Assembly: GCF_013912065.1 (NCBI RefSeq) | Contig: NZ_JACESA010000005.1 | Span: 62,001 to 126,000, forward strand | Direction of reading: 5' to 3' | Source: Brevundimonas sp. | GTDB lineage: Bacteria > Pseudomonadota > Alphaproteobacteria > Caulobacterales > Caulobacteraceae | Length of the DNA stretch: 64,000 nt | Part shown: positions 43,746 through 52,002 of the stretch, piece after piece | Layout: each line of letters begins with the position of its first letter | How positions within the stretch are numbered: the first letter of the stretch is position 1 | The notes under the pieces: generated by a model | Database searches by the model: none | What the model was told of the DNA's origin: nothing | What the model saw: the letters and a program-made list of their open reading frames with translations, nothing else | Program-made: the position numbers and the translations under genes

Positions 43746-44486
43746 ATGTCCATGCTCAGAAAACTCTCCGCACTGTTCCGCGGCTCCGCCCATGACGCCG
43801 CCCAGGGCGTCGTTGACGCCAATGCGCTGAAGATTCTCGACCAGGAAATCCGCGACGCCGACAACGCCCAGGGCAAGGCGCGCGACGACCTCGCCGGCCT
43901 GGTGGCGCGCCGCCGCATGGCGGAAAACGAAATGGCCAGCTTCCGCGACCAGATCGCCAAATACGAAAGCTCGGCCCGCACCGCCCTGGGCCAGGGCAAG
44001 ACCGACCTGGCGCGCGAGGTCGCCTCGCGCATCGCCGAGCTGGAGGTCGAGATCACCAGCCGCGGCCCGCTGATCGAAGACATGAAGACGGCCGAAACCC
44101 GGCTGCGCACCGCCATCGCCTCGACCGACCAGAAGATCGAGACGCTTCGTCGCGAGATCGACATCGTCAAGGTCAACGACTCCGTCCAGCGCGCCCAGAC
44201 CTCGGTCGCCCTGAACTCGGCCGGCGCCCAGTCGCGCATCGGCTCGGCCGCCGACAGCCTGCAACGCATCAAGCAGCGCCAGGCCATTCAGGAAGAGAAG
44301 CTAAACGCCAGCCAGGCCCTGGAAGACCGCCGCACCGGCGCCGACCTGGACGCCAAGCTGCGCGACGCCGGCATCCTGCCCGGCCATTCCTCGGCCGACG
44401 ACGTCCTGGCCCGCCTCAGCCAGCCCGACGTGACCGTGGTCACGCCGCGCATCGGCCAGTCCACGCCCGACAAGGACCCGGCCTGA
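43746..44486 (+). CDS. PspA/IM30 family protein (YjfJ type)
   Basis: A 246-residue ESCRT-III-like membrane-remodelling protein. It is almost all coiled coil: MSMLRKLSALFRGSAHDAAQ, then VDANALKILDQEIRDADNAQGKARDDLAGLVARRRMAENEMASF, and TRLRTAIASTDQKIETLRREIDIVKVNDSVQRAQ. Pfam PspA/IM30 pattern; about the family length. It is E. coli YjfJ's counterpart, distinct from the phage-shock PspA regulated by PspF. The gene lies 15 bases after DUF2170 and 4 bases before the ATP-grasp gene. Confidence 0.92.
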   Translation: MSMLRKLSALFRGSAHDAAQGVVDANALKILDQEIRDADNAQGKARDDLAGLVARRRMAENEMASFRDQIAKYESSARTALGQGKTDLAREVASRIAELEVEITSRGPLIEDMKTAETRLRTAIASTDQKIETLRREIDIVKVNDSVQRAQTSVALNSAGAQSRIGSAADSLQRIKQRQAIQEEKLNASQALEDRRTGADLDAKLRDAGILPGHSSADDVLARLSQPDVTVVTPRIGQSTPDKDPA

Positions 44487-44489
44487 CCC

Positions 44490-45656
44490 ATGGAGCGTCT
44501 GCGCCTCGAACCCCGAACCGACTGGGACGCCAAGGCCGAGGAACTCGGCTTCACCTGGCGCCACACCGACGGCAAACCCTATTGGGACGAGACGGCGGCC
44601 TACGCCTTCTCGCTGGCCGAGATCGAGGACGGGATCGAGGCGCCGACCGCCGAACTGCACGGCCTGTGCCTGGATCTGGTCAACGACGCCGTTCAGTCCG
44701 AGCGGCTGATGGAGCAGCTCGATATTCCAGAAACCATGCGGGACTATGTGGCCGACAGCTGGAAGCGGGGCGACCCGTCCCTCTATGGCCGGTTCGACTT
44801 CGCCTATGACGGCGCTGGCCCGGCCAAGCTCTACGAATACAACGCCGACACCCCGACCAGCATCTATGAGACGGCGGTGTTCCAGTGGCTGTGGCTGGAG
44901 GACCAGATCGCCGCCGGCGTCCTGCCCGCCGACGCCGACCAGTTCAACAGCCTGCACGAGAAGCTGGTCGACCGGTTCCGCGCCATCTTCCCCGACGGCG
45001 GCTTCATCCATTTCGCCTCGGACGCCGACTTCGTCGAGGACCGCCAGACGGTGCGCTTCCTCGAGGACCTGGCCCGTCAGGCCGGTCTGGACCCCCAGTT
45101 CGTCGCCATCGACCAGATCGGCCTGAACGAAGAGGGCCGGTTTGTCGATCACGAGAACTGGATCATCCAAGCCCTGTTCAAGCTCTACCCCTGGGAACAG
45201 ATGCTGCGCGATGAATACGCCACGCCCCTGCCCACGGCCGACGTCCGCGTCCTTGAGCCGGCCTGGAAGAGCATCCTGTCCAACAAGGCCATCCTGCCCC
45301 TGCTGTGGGAACGCCACAAAGGCCACCCCAATCTGCTGGAAGCCTATTTCGAGGGCGATCCCGCCGAAGCCGCCCTGGGGGCCTCCTATGTGCGCAAGCC
45401 GCTGTTCTCGCGCGAAGGCGACAATGTCGAACTGATCGACCAGGGCCACAGCGCGGCCGACGTCGTCGACGGCGGCTATGGCGAGGGGCGCTACATCCGC
45501 CAGGCCCTTTGCAATCCGCCCCTCTTCGACGGCAACCACGTCATCGTCGGCTCCTGGGTCGTCGGCGAGGAACCGGCGGGCATCAGCCTGCGCGAGGACC
45601 CGGGCCGGATCACCCGCAACACTTCGCGCTTCGTGCCCCACTTCATCCGCGACTGA
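44490..45656 (+). CDS. Glutathionylspermidine synthase-like ATP-grasp ligase (YjfC type)
   Basis: A 388-residue protein of the glutathionylspermidine-synthase C-terminal (GSP_synth) family. Motifs: RFDFAYDGAGPAKLYEYNADTPTSIYETAVFQWLW, ALFKLYPWEQMLRDEYATPLPTADVRVLEPAWKSILSNKAILPLLWE, and the ATP-binding ASYVRKPLFSREGDNVELID. It lacks the amidase domain of E. coli Gss and corresponds to YjfC. The likely chemistry is an amide bond between a carboxylate and an amine (spermidine-like), but the real substrate is unknown. Last gene of the rightward operon; convergent with the acyl-CoA dehydrogenase. Confidence 0.93.
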   Translation: MERLRLEPRTDWDAKAEELGFTWRHTDGKPYWDETAAYAFSLAEIEDGIEAPTAELHGLCLDLVNDAVQSERLMEQLDIPETMRDYVADSWKRGDPSLYGRFDFAYDGAGPAKLYEYNADTPTSIYETAVFQWLWLEDQIAAGVLPADADQFNSLHEKLVDRFRAIFPDGGFIHFASDADFVEDRQTVRFLEDLARQAGLDPQFVAIDQIGLNEEGRFVDHENWIIQALFKLYPWEQMLRDEYATPLPTADVRVLEPAWKSILSNKAILPLLWERHKGHPNLLEAYFEGDPAEAALGASYVRKPLFSREGDNVELIDQGHSAADVVDGGYGEGRYIRQALCNPPLFDGNHVIVGSWVVGEEPAGISLREDPGRITRNTSRFVPHFIRD

Positions 45657-45676
45657 GGCCGCTTTCCCGCCGTCGC

Positions 45677-47476
45677 TCAGAACCAGGCGTCACGCATTTC
45701 CAGGGTCGTGTCGTCGCGACGGATCAGCAGGTCGAGCTGAGGCTCGACCTTGGGCAATTCCCAGTGGAAGAAGTACCGCGCGGCCTGACGCTTGCCGTCG
45801 TAGAAGTCGCCGGTCTTGCCAGCCGCCGCCAGCGCCTGTTCCAGCCAGATCCAGGCCAGGACCGCATGGCCGACGACCTCCAGATAGGCCGAGGCGTTGG
45901 CCAAGGCCCGTTCGGGATCGCCGTCGCTCCAGACCGCGGCTGTCGCCTCGCCGATCCGGGCCATGGTCCGCATCAGGGCCTCGCCATACGGCTGCAGTTC
46001 CGGATGATCTGCGGTCCGGGCCACCGTCGCCAGAACCGTCTCGCCCAGCAGTTTCAGCCCCGACCCGCCGTCCATGATCGCCTTGCGGCCCAGCAGGTCC
46101 ATCCCCTGGATCCCGTGCGTCCCTTCGTGGATCGGGTTCAACCGGTTGTCGCGATAGAACTGCTCGACCGGATAGTCGCGGGTATAGCCGTATCCGCCCA
46201 GCACCTGGATCGCCAGGCTGTTGCCCTCCAGGCACCATTGTGACGGCCAGCTCTTGGCGATCGGCGTCAGCATGTCCAGCAGCCGCCGCGCCCGGTCCCG
46301 CTCGGTCGCCGCCTCGGCCGTGGCTTCATCGTCGGTCAGGCGCGCGCAGTACAGGTTCAGCGCCAGCGCTCCCTCGGCATAGGCCTTCTGCGCCAGCAGC
46401 ATCCGCCGAACATCGGCGTGCTCGATGATCGGCACGGGCGGACTGGCGGGATCCTTTGCCGAGACCGGCCGGCCCTGCGGCCGTCCACGCGCATAGTCCA
46501 GGGCGTGCAGATAGCCGGTATAGCCCAGGGCCGCCGCCCCCGCCCCGACCCCGATCCGCGCCTCGTTCATCATGTGGAACATGGCGGCCAGCCCCTGGTT
46601 CGGCACCCCGACCAGTTCGCCGACGGCGCCCGCCTCGCCCCCCGGCCGGTGCTTGCCCTCGCCGAAATTCAGCAGGGTGTTGGTCGTGCCGCGATAGCCC
46701 ATCTTGTGGTTCAGCCCCGCCAGGACGACGTCGTTGCGCTCGCCCGGCGCACCGCTCTCGTCCAGCCTGTGTTTGGGAACCACGAACAGAGAAATCCCCT
46801 TCACCCCCGCCGGCGCCCCCTCTATCCGGGCCAGCACCATATGGACGATGGTCTCTGACAGGTCGTGATCCCCGCCCGAAATCCACATCTTCGAGCCGAA
46901 CAGCCGATAGGTTCCGTCGGCCTGCGGAACCGCGCGGGTGCGTATATCCCCCAGCGACGAGCCCGCCTGGGGCTCGGACAGGCACATGGTGCCGAAGAAC
47001 CGCCCCTCCAGCATGGGCCGCACATAGGCGTCGATCTGCGCGGCCGTGCCGTGGGTCTTCAGCAGATTGGCCGCGCCTATGGTCAGGAACGGATAGGCGG
47101 CGCTGCCGACATTGGCGGCCTGGAACCAGGCGAAGCCCGCGCGCTCGATCACATTGGGCAGTTGCAGCCCGCCCAGATCATAATCCTGCGACGCCGAGAA
47201 CAGTCCGGCCTCGCGAAAAGCGGCCACAGCCTGCGCCACCTCGGGGATCATCGTCACCCGTTCGCCGTCAAAGGTCGGCTCGTTCTGGTCGGCCTTGCGA
47301 TTGTGCGGGGCGAAATGGTCGGCCGCGATCTGGGCGCAGGTGTCCAGAACCCCGTCGAACGACACCCGATCATGATCCGCGAACCGCGCCCGCTGCGTCA
47401 GCCGCTCGACCCCCAGCCATTCGTACAGGATGAAATCCAGGTCGCGCCGTGACAGGATCAGCGAGGCGTCAGACAT
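45677..47476 (-). CDS. Acyl-CoA dehydrogenase, DmdC/long-subfamily type
   Basis: A 599-residue FAD acyl-CoA dehydrogenase, longer than classic 380-residue enzymes because of a C-terminal extension (about 470-599, ACAD_C). Signatures: FGTMCLSEPQAGSSLGDIRTRA, YRLFGSKMWISGGDHDLSETIVHMVLAR and VLGGYGYTRDYPVEQFYRDNRLNPIHEGTHGIQGMDLLGRK; the Glu in NPIHEGTHGIQ is in the position of the catalytic base of this subfamily. Members act on 3-methylmercaptopropionyl-CoA (DmdC) or on other acyl-CoAs; the substrate cannot be told here. No neighbouring fatty-acid genes. Confidence 0.92.
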   Translation of the reverse strand: MSDASLILSRRDLDFILYEWLGVERLTQRARFADHDRVSFDGVLDTCAQIAADHFAPHNRKADQNEPTFDGERVTMIPEVAQAVAAFREAGLFSASQDYDLGGLQLPNVIERAGFAWFQAANVGSAAYPFLTIGAANLLKTHGTAAQIDAYVRPMLEGRFFGTMCLSEPQAGSSLGDIRTRAVPQADGTYRLFGSKMWISGGDHDLSETIVHMVLARIEGAPAGVKGISLFVVPKHRLDESGAPGERNDVVLAGLNHKMGYRGTTNTLLNFGEGKHRPGGEAGAVGELVGVPNQGLAAMFHMMNEARIGVGAGAAALGYTGYLHALDYARGRPQGRPVSAKDPASPPVPIIEHADVRRMLLAQKAYAEGALALNLYCARLTDDEATAEAATERDRARRLLDMLTPIAKSWPSQWCLEGNSLAIQVLGGYGYTRDYPVEQFYRDNRLNPIHEGTHGIQGMDLLGRKAIMDGGSGLKLLGETVLATVARTADHPELQPYGEALMRTMARIGEATAAVWSDGDPERALANASAYLEVVGHAVLAWIWLEQALAAAGKTGDFYDGKRQAARYFFHWELPKVEPQLDLLIRRDDTTLEMRDAWF

Positions 47477-47784
47477 TCAGAACTCCGAAAACATGCGCCT
47501 TTCGGCGATGCGGGCGGGCAGCCTAGGTCGGCCCTCGCCCGGCCGCAAGCTGTCGGCGAACGTCACGCGGCGACCCGCCCCCGGCCCTATTCGACCAGCT
47601 GCTAACGCAATTTCGGAAATGATCCTTCATCTTATCAAACGGTTCGAAATAAGTCTGGCCATCAGACCGGCGCCCTCCAGACCTGTGTTAGGCTTGGGGT
47701 CATGGTCTTTGGCATCGTGATCGAACCGACTTGGACTCTTGGACTCGTTAGACTGTTTTTTCCAAGTCCAACTTCGCCCTCGCC
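47477..47784. other. Intergenic region, 308 bases, short repeats
   Basis: No gene supported. Near the right end CTTGGACT occurs twice (CTTGGACTCTTGGACT) with a distant inverse TCCAAGTCC, around GTTTTTTCC at about 47756, perhaps the 3' end structure of the leftward hydroxylase operon. The left part would hold the acyl-CoA dehydrogenase promoter. Base composition is noticeably AT-richer around 47605-47660. Confidence 0.4.
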
Positions 47785-48732
47785 CTAGCCGAGGTCGTCC
47801 GCCACCAGATGCTGAAGCACGCGCTTTTCCAGCACCAGCAGGGCGCCGGCCCGGTTGGTGCGCATGACCAGGCCTTCGGCCAGCGGCCGCGCCGCCTGAT
47901 GCACGGCCCCGGCCAGGCGCTGGAAGTCCGCCTTTCCTTCTCCGGCGATCCCATGCAGGCCGCACAGCTGACGCCAGTCCTGGACGAAGCCTTGCAGCAT
48001 CAGATCGAACCGGGCGGCCCGGGATCGCACTTCGGGAGTATCGGCGGCCAGGGTGATTTCGGCGCGCAGATCGTCGATCAGAAGCTGCACCTCCGCCGCT
48101 GGCATGACGGACGAGCGCTGATCGTGCTCGGTCAAGAGTTGAGACCGGGCCGAAGGCTCCCAGCCCACGGTCCGCCATTGCTCGCGCGGCGGCGTCGGCC
48201 CGCAGGCGAACTGCCAGAAGGCCGCCGTGCCCGTGGTGTCGGCGACCAGATGGACCCGCTCCGCCTCGGACCCGTTTTCCACATGGTGGCGGCGCCAGTT
48301 GTCGAAGATCCAGGCTTCGCCGGCGCCCATGTGCACGACCTCGCCGTCGCAGTGGAACCGCACCTCCGGCCGGGTGAAGACCGGAATGTGCAGCCGCACC
48401 CGCGTATGCCAGTGATAATTGATGTCGGCGTGTTCGGGCACGACGGCGCCGGGGGCCAGACGCATCAGGCGCGACCGGCTCCACACCACCCCGAACCCGG
48501 CCAGCACCTGGCGCAGATAGGGCGCCTCGTTCAGCCAGCGGGTCGGCAGCATCTGGCCATGAACCGCATCCGTCTCGCAGCCCCCGGCGCTGATCAGCCG
48601 CGAGGCGCTGTTGCCGGGCGCCCGATCGGGATGCGGCCCCCAGGCCTCGACCGGCAGGGCCGCGACCTCGGTCTGCAGCCGTTCGACATCGAACAGGACA
48701 GGAAGCTGGAAGAAGGGTCGAGAGAGGCGCAT
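47785..48732 (-). CDS. Aspartyl/asparaginyl beta-hydroxylase-like protein (2OG-Fe)
   Basis: A 315-residue protein. The central domain fits the Asp/Asn hydroxylase cupin fold: RLMRLAPGAVVPEHADINYHWHTRVRLHIPVFTRPEVRFHCDGEVVHMGAGEAWIFDNWRRHHVENGSEAERVHLVADT. His in PEHADINYHW, His in RRHHVENG and Arg in AERVHLV would provide iron and 2-oxoglutarate ligands. A helical C-terminal 110 residues is extra. The start is four bases after the TPR-sulfotransferase stop. It may hydroxylate a peptide or an amino acid of a surface molecule. Confidence 0.85.
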   Translation of the reverse strand: MRLSRPFFQLPVLFDVERLQTEVAALPVEAWGPHPDRAPGNSASRLISAGGCETDAVHGQMLPTRWLNEAPYLRQVLAGFGVVWSRSRLMRLAPGAVVPEHADINYHWHTRVRLHIPVFTRPEVRFHCDGEVVHMGAGEAWIFDNWRRHHVENGSEAERVHLVADTTGTAAFWQFACGPTPPREQWRTVGWEPSARSQLLTEHDQRSSVMPAAEVQLLIDDLRAEITLAADTPEVRSRAARFDLMLQGFVQDWRQLCGLHGIAGEGKADFQRLAGAVHQAARPLAEGLVMRTNRAGALLVLEKRVLQHLVADDLG

Positions 48733-48736
48733 CGGG

Positions 48737-50668
48737 TCAGTCCCTGTAGCCGGTCAGCGCATCGCCCAGCGCCGCTTTCAAAGGCCCGAGCCAGGGCTCG
48801 TACCGCCGCCATTGATCCAGTCCGTCGCGGCCGATCGGCCGGCGCACCTGTTCCGAACTGGGGGTTCGCACGCTGCGCCGGGTCTGATGGAAATCGAGAC
48901 AAGCCGGTTCGAAGGCCAGGCCGCAGTGCGCCAACATGCGCCGCACCTGCCCGTCCAGATCTTCGACCACGTCCTCGTACTGCACCCTCAACACCCGCCC
49001 CGGCAGCACCATATCCCAGTGCCGCATCATCCCCAGATAGGCGCGGTAGTAGCGGGCCATGTGGTCGACGTCATAGACGAACTCCTGATTGGTCGTCCCG
49101 AACAACTGCTTCAGATTGCTGAAGCAACAGGCGACGGGCTCGCGTTTCACATCGATGATCCGCGCCTTCGGCAGGATCAGATGAATCAGGCCGATGTGCC
49201 AGAAATTGTTCGGCATCTTGTCGATGAAGAAGGGCCGACCGTCGCGGCGATAGATGCGGGTCTCGGCCAGAAAACGCTCGCCCACGGCGCGGACCTCCGC
49301 CGCCGACAGCCGATGGGCCGCCTCGGGCTGAACAGGCAGGCCGCACGCCGGATCGCGCCCGAACAGTTCGCCGGCGTAACGGCCGATCTCGGTCAGCTCC
49401 TGCGTCCCCTCCACCTGGGAATGCGAGGCCAGGATTTGTTCGATCAGGGTCGAACCCGAACGCGGCAGCCCCAGGACGAAGATCGGATCGGCCTCCGCCA
49501 AGCCCCATCCCTCGCGCGCGGCGAAGAAGTCGGCGGTGAAGGCCTGGACGGTCGCCAGGGCGCAGGCCTCCGCCGCCTCGGGACTGTGCCGACTGGCCCG
49601 ACGCCGCACCCCGTTGCCCTGCTCGTACCAGCGCCAGGAGGCCTCGTATTCGGCGCGGTCCTCCATCGCCTTGCCCAGGGCGAAGGCCAGATAGACCCGG
49701 TCCATCTCCTGCAGATCCGGCCTTGCCGCCGCGGCCTTCATCCGCCCGATGTCGTCGTCGGTGAAACCATGGGTCTTCAGATTGGCCAGGCTGAACCAGG
49801 CCACGCCATAGTCGGGCCGGGCGGCCAGGGCGGCGCGATAATCGGCCACCGCCTCCTCGGTCCGCCCCGTGATCTTCAGGGCGTTGGCGCGCCACAGCCG
49901 CAGTTCGGCGACCTCAGTCGCCGACGACGTCGGGCCGTCCAGCAAGCGCTGATACAGGTCGATCACCGGCTCATGGTCGCCCAGGGCGACACAGGCCGCG
50001 CCATAGAGTTTAAGATCGTCGCGATTGACCGGCGCATGGGCCAGCAGCCGTTCGGCCTGCTCCCGCGCCTGCCGGGGCTTCTGCCGCTGCAGCAAGACCA
50101 TGGCGTAGTCCCGGCGGGCGGCGTGATAGTCGGGGGAGCGATCCAGCACGCCTTCCAGCAGGGTCTCAGCCTCGTCCAGCGCGCCGGCCGCCATGCGGAT
50201 ACGGGCCAGCAGACGCAGGGCGCCCGTATTGTCTTCGTGCCGCTGCAGGAAGTCGCGGATCACCGCCTCGGCCGGCGCCAGATCGCCGTCGGCGAACAGA
50301 CTGTCGGCCATCACCACCTCAGGAGGCAGCGACCGCAGCGTGGCCAGCCTCTGGGCCGCCAGCCCCGCCCGGTCGCCGTCGCCCCCCATCCGGTACAGCT
50401 GCTCCAGCATGTCCCAACTGGCGGGCAGGCTCGGGTTCAACCGAACGGCCTCATGCAGGGCCTCGACCGCAGCGGGCGCGTTCCCGAGCAGAACCTGGCA
50501 ATGGCCGCGCTCCTGATGAAGCCGGCTGAAGCGCGGATGCTCGGCCTGCACGCGCGCCAGAACCGCCAGGGCCGCCGGAACACGTCCCGCCGCCCGGTGC
50601 GCCCTCGCCTCCTGCATCAGGCGGTCGCGCTCGGTCGAGACGGCGTCGATCCCGGCCGGCGCGTTCAT
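48737..50668 (-). CDS. TPR-domain sulfotransferase
   Basis: A 643-residue protein from MNAPAGIDAVSTERDRLMQE. The first ~350 residues are tetratricopeptide repeats (AGRVPAALAVLARVQAEHPRFSRLHQERGH, EAVRLNPSLPASWDMLEQL, SPDYHAARRDYAMVLLQR). The C-terminal half is a sulfotransferase domain with the PAPS 5'-phosphosulfate loop FVLGLPRSGSTLIEQILASH, a DKMPNNFWHIG motif, and RIIDVKREPVACCFSNLKQLF for the 3'-phosphate. TPR-sulfotransferases resemble protein-tyrosine sulfotransferases. Overlaps the upstream hydroxylase-like gene by four bases; I reject the longer reading into that gene. Confidence 0.9.
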   Translation of the reverse strand: MNAPAGIDAVSTERDRLMQEARAHRAAGRVPAALAVLARVQAEHPRFSRLHQERGHCQVLLGNAPAAVEALHEAVRLNPSLPASWDMLEQLYRMGGDGDRAGLAAQRLATLRSLPPEVVMADSLFADGDLAPAEAVIRDFLQRHEDNTGALRLLARIRMAAGALDEAETLLEGVLDRSPDYHAARRDYAMVLLQRQKPRQAREQAERLLAHAPVNRDDLKLYGAACVALGDHEPVIDLYQRLLDGPTSSATEVAELRLWRANALKITGRTEEAVADYRAALAARPDYGVAWFSLANLKTHGFTDDDIGRMKAAAARPDLQEMDRVYLAFALGKAMEDRAEYEASWRWYEQGNGVRRRASRHSPEAAEACALATVQAFTADFFAAREGWGLAEADPIFVLGLPRSGSTLIEQILASHSQVEGTQELTEIGRYAGELFGRDPACGLPVQPEAAHRLSAAEVRAVGERFLAETRIYRRDGRPFFIDKMPNNFWHIGLIHLILPKARIIDVKREPVACCFSNLKQLFGTTNQEFVYDVDHMARYYRAYLGMMRHWDMVLPGRVLRVQYEDVVEDLDGQVRRMLAHCGLAFEPACLDFHQTRRSVRTPSSEQVRRPIGRDGLDQWRRYEPWLGPLKAALGDALTGYRD

Positions 50669-51285
50669 CGGGCCGCACCGGCCGTCAGCAGCGGCGCCAG
50701 CCAGCCCGGTTCGGGCTGATCCGCGTCGTAATACTCGAAGATCAGATGGATACGGTCCGTGTCGCCGCCATTGCGCACCCAATGGGGCCCCAGGTTGTTG
50801 ACCTCGACCGCCTCGCCCGCCGGGAAATGGTGCGTCTGCTCGCCGAAGAAGGACGTCACCTGCGGGTTGGTCGTGATCGGCACATGGATCTTGTGCGGCC
50901 ATTTGGCCGCCGGATTGGCGTCGATGTGCGGGTGGATCACGCCGCCGGCCGGCATCCGGGCCAGCATCACCCGGGGAAAGACGCCGCGCGCATACCCATA
51001 CTCCCGCACCGCCTGGGTCAGCACCGGCTCGACCAGACCGCGCCATTCCGCCCAGGCCGGCCGATCATGCGATCCCCGCCAGTCGCGCGGACTGTCGATG
51101 AAGCGGAACACGACATGTCGGGTCTGGCCCAGAGCCTCGAACTTGTTCGGCTTGCTCCTGTTTTCAGTATCCCAGACGGCCTCGGGCATGGCCAGCACGG
51201 CGGCGCTCAGAGCGCCGATATCGACCGGGCCCAGCTGGCGAACCGTTGCGGTCTTGCGCGGATTGCCCACTGGCGCAACGTTCAT
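50665..51285 (-). CDS. Second aspartyl/asparaginyl hydroxylase-like protein
   Basis: A 206-residue protein from MNVAPVGNPRKTATVRQLG. Core: YARGVFPRVMLARMPAGGVIHPHIDANPAAKWPHKIHVPITTNPQVTSFFGEQTHHFPAGEAVEVNNLGPHWVRNGGDTDRIHLIFEYYD. HPHID, the later His in GPHWVRNGG and Arg in DRIHLIFE are in ligand positions. The compact size equals the single catalytic domain. It overlaps the TPR-sulfotransferase by four bases (ATGA) and starts four bases after the small sulfotransferase ends, so all are one operon. Confidence 0.87.
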   Translation of the reverse strand: MNVAPVGNPRKTATVRQLGPVDIGALSAAVLAMPEAVWDTENRSKPNKFEALGQTRHVVFRFIDSPRDWRGSHDRPAWAEWRGLVEPVLTQAVREYGYARGVFPRVMLARMPAGGVIHPHIDANPAAKWPHKIHVPITTNPQVTSFFGEQTHHFPAGEAVEVNNLGPHWVRNGGDTDRIHLIFEYYDADQPEPGWLAPLLTAGAAR

Positions 51286-51289
51286 GGGA

Positions 51290-51940
51290 TCACCGCACCC
51301 CTTCGAAGGTGTAGCCGAACAGTTCGATGTCCTGAGCATAGCGCGCGGCGACGCCGTCGATCAGGTCCTGTTCGTAATAGGCGCGATAATCGTCGCGTCG
51401 GCTGCTGTTCACCCGGTCCAGCGGGCGCGAGGGAATGCCGATCCGGGCGCAGATATCGTCGTAAGAGGCCTGCATCTCCTCGACCCGCCCGAAGGCGTCG
51501 GTCAGCAGCGTCTTGCCATCCTCGTCCACCAGCAGCGAGGCCTGGGGCTGAAACAGGATGTGGTGCTCCGGCGGCTGCTGGAACAGGAAGTGGCGCATCA
51601 CGTCACGCGGCCGTTGCTGGAACACGTCGCCGTCGCGGAGCATGAAGGCGCAGTAGGAGACGAAACGGTCGAACGGGTTCCGCACGAACGCGAACTTGAA
51701 ATAGCCGGCAAAGGCCTCCTCGCCGACATAGGGCCGGACCTGCTGCAGAGACAGGTGGCCATGGCGGATCGCCGCCAGATCCTCCCAGGGGAAGCGCTTG
51801 TCGATGAACAGTCCCACCTGTTCGACGTCTTCATCGCCCAGCTGTTCGCGCAGAGCCTGCCGAACCGAATGGGTTCCGGTCTTGGGCACGGCGGCGAATA
51901 TGAACCGGTGACGATGGGAAACGATCATACTTCCGGACAT
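51290..51940 (-). CDS. Sulfotransferase family 2 protein
   Basis: A 216-residue sulfotransferase, start MSGSMIVSHRHRFIFAAVPKTGTHSVRQAL with the PAPS-binding PKTGTHSV loop, then FKFAFVRNPFDRFVSYCAFML for the 3'-phosphate (R, S) and a C-terminal region SSRRDDYRAYYEQDLIDGVAARYAQDIELFGYTFEG typical of Golgi-like sulfotransferases that act on carbohydrates. No signal peptide. It is separated from the TBDR by an intrinsic terminator. Confidence 0.9.
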   Translation of the reverse strand: MSGSMIVSHRHRFIFAAVPKTGTHSVRQALREQLGDEDVEQVGLFIDKRFPWEDLAAIRHGHLSLQQVRPYVGEEAFAGYFKFAFVRNPFDRFVSYCAFMLRDGDVFQQRPRDVMRHFLFQQPPEHHILFQPQASLLVDEDGKTLLTDAFGRVEEMQASYDDICARIGIPSRPLDRVNSSRRDDYRAYYEQDLIDGVAARYAQDIELFGYTFEGVR

Positions 51941-51943
51941 CCA

Positions 51944-51982
51944 GAAAAGGGCGCCCCACTCCTCGAAAGGAACGGGGCGCCC
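51944..51982 (-). terminator. Intrinsic terminator after the TBDR
   Basis: GGGCGCCCC / GGGGCGCCC with a 16-base loop, followed on the minus strand by TTTTCT. Placed between the receptor gene and the sulfotransferase, so the four downstream genes probably receive only part of the transcription. Confidence 0.8.
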
Positions 51983-52002
51983 AGCCTAGTCTAAGCTTGG
52001 TC

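Noticed and set aside
47600-47760. Promoter or small RNA in the AT-richer gap after the acyl-CoA dehydrogenase start
   Set aside because: Only short repeats and no clear -35/-10, terminator or ORF; recorded as intergenic.
50746-51994. Open frame of up to 411 codons on the plus strand opposite the hydroxylase and sulfotransferase
   Set aside because: Shadow of two motif-bearing genes that share exact overlaps on the minus strand.
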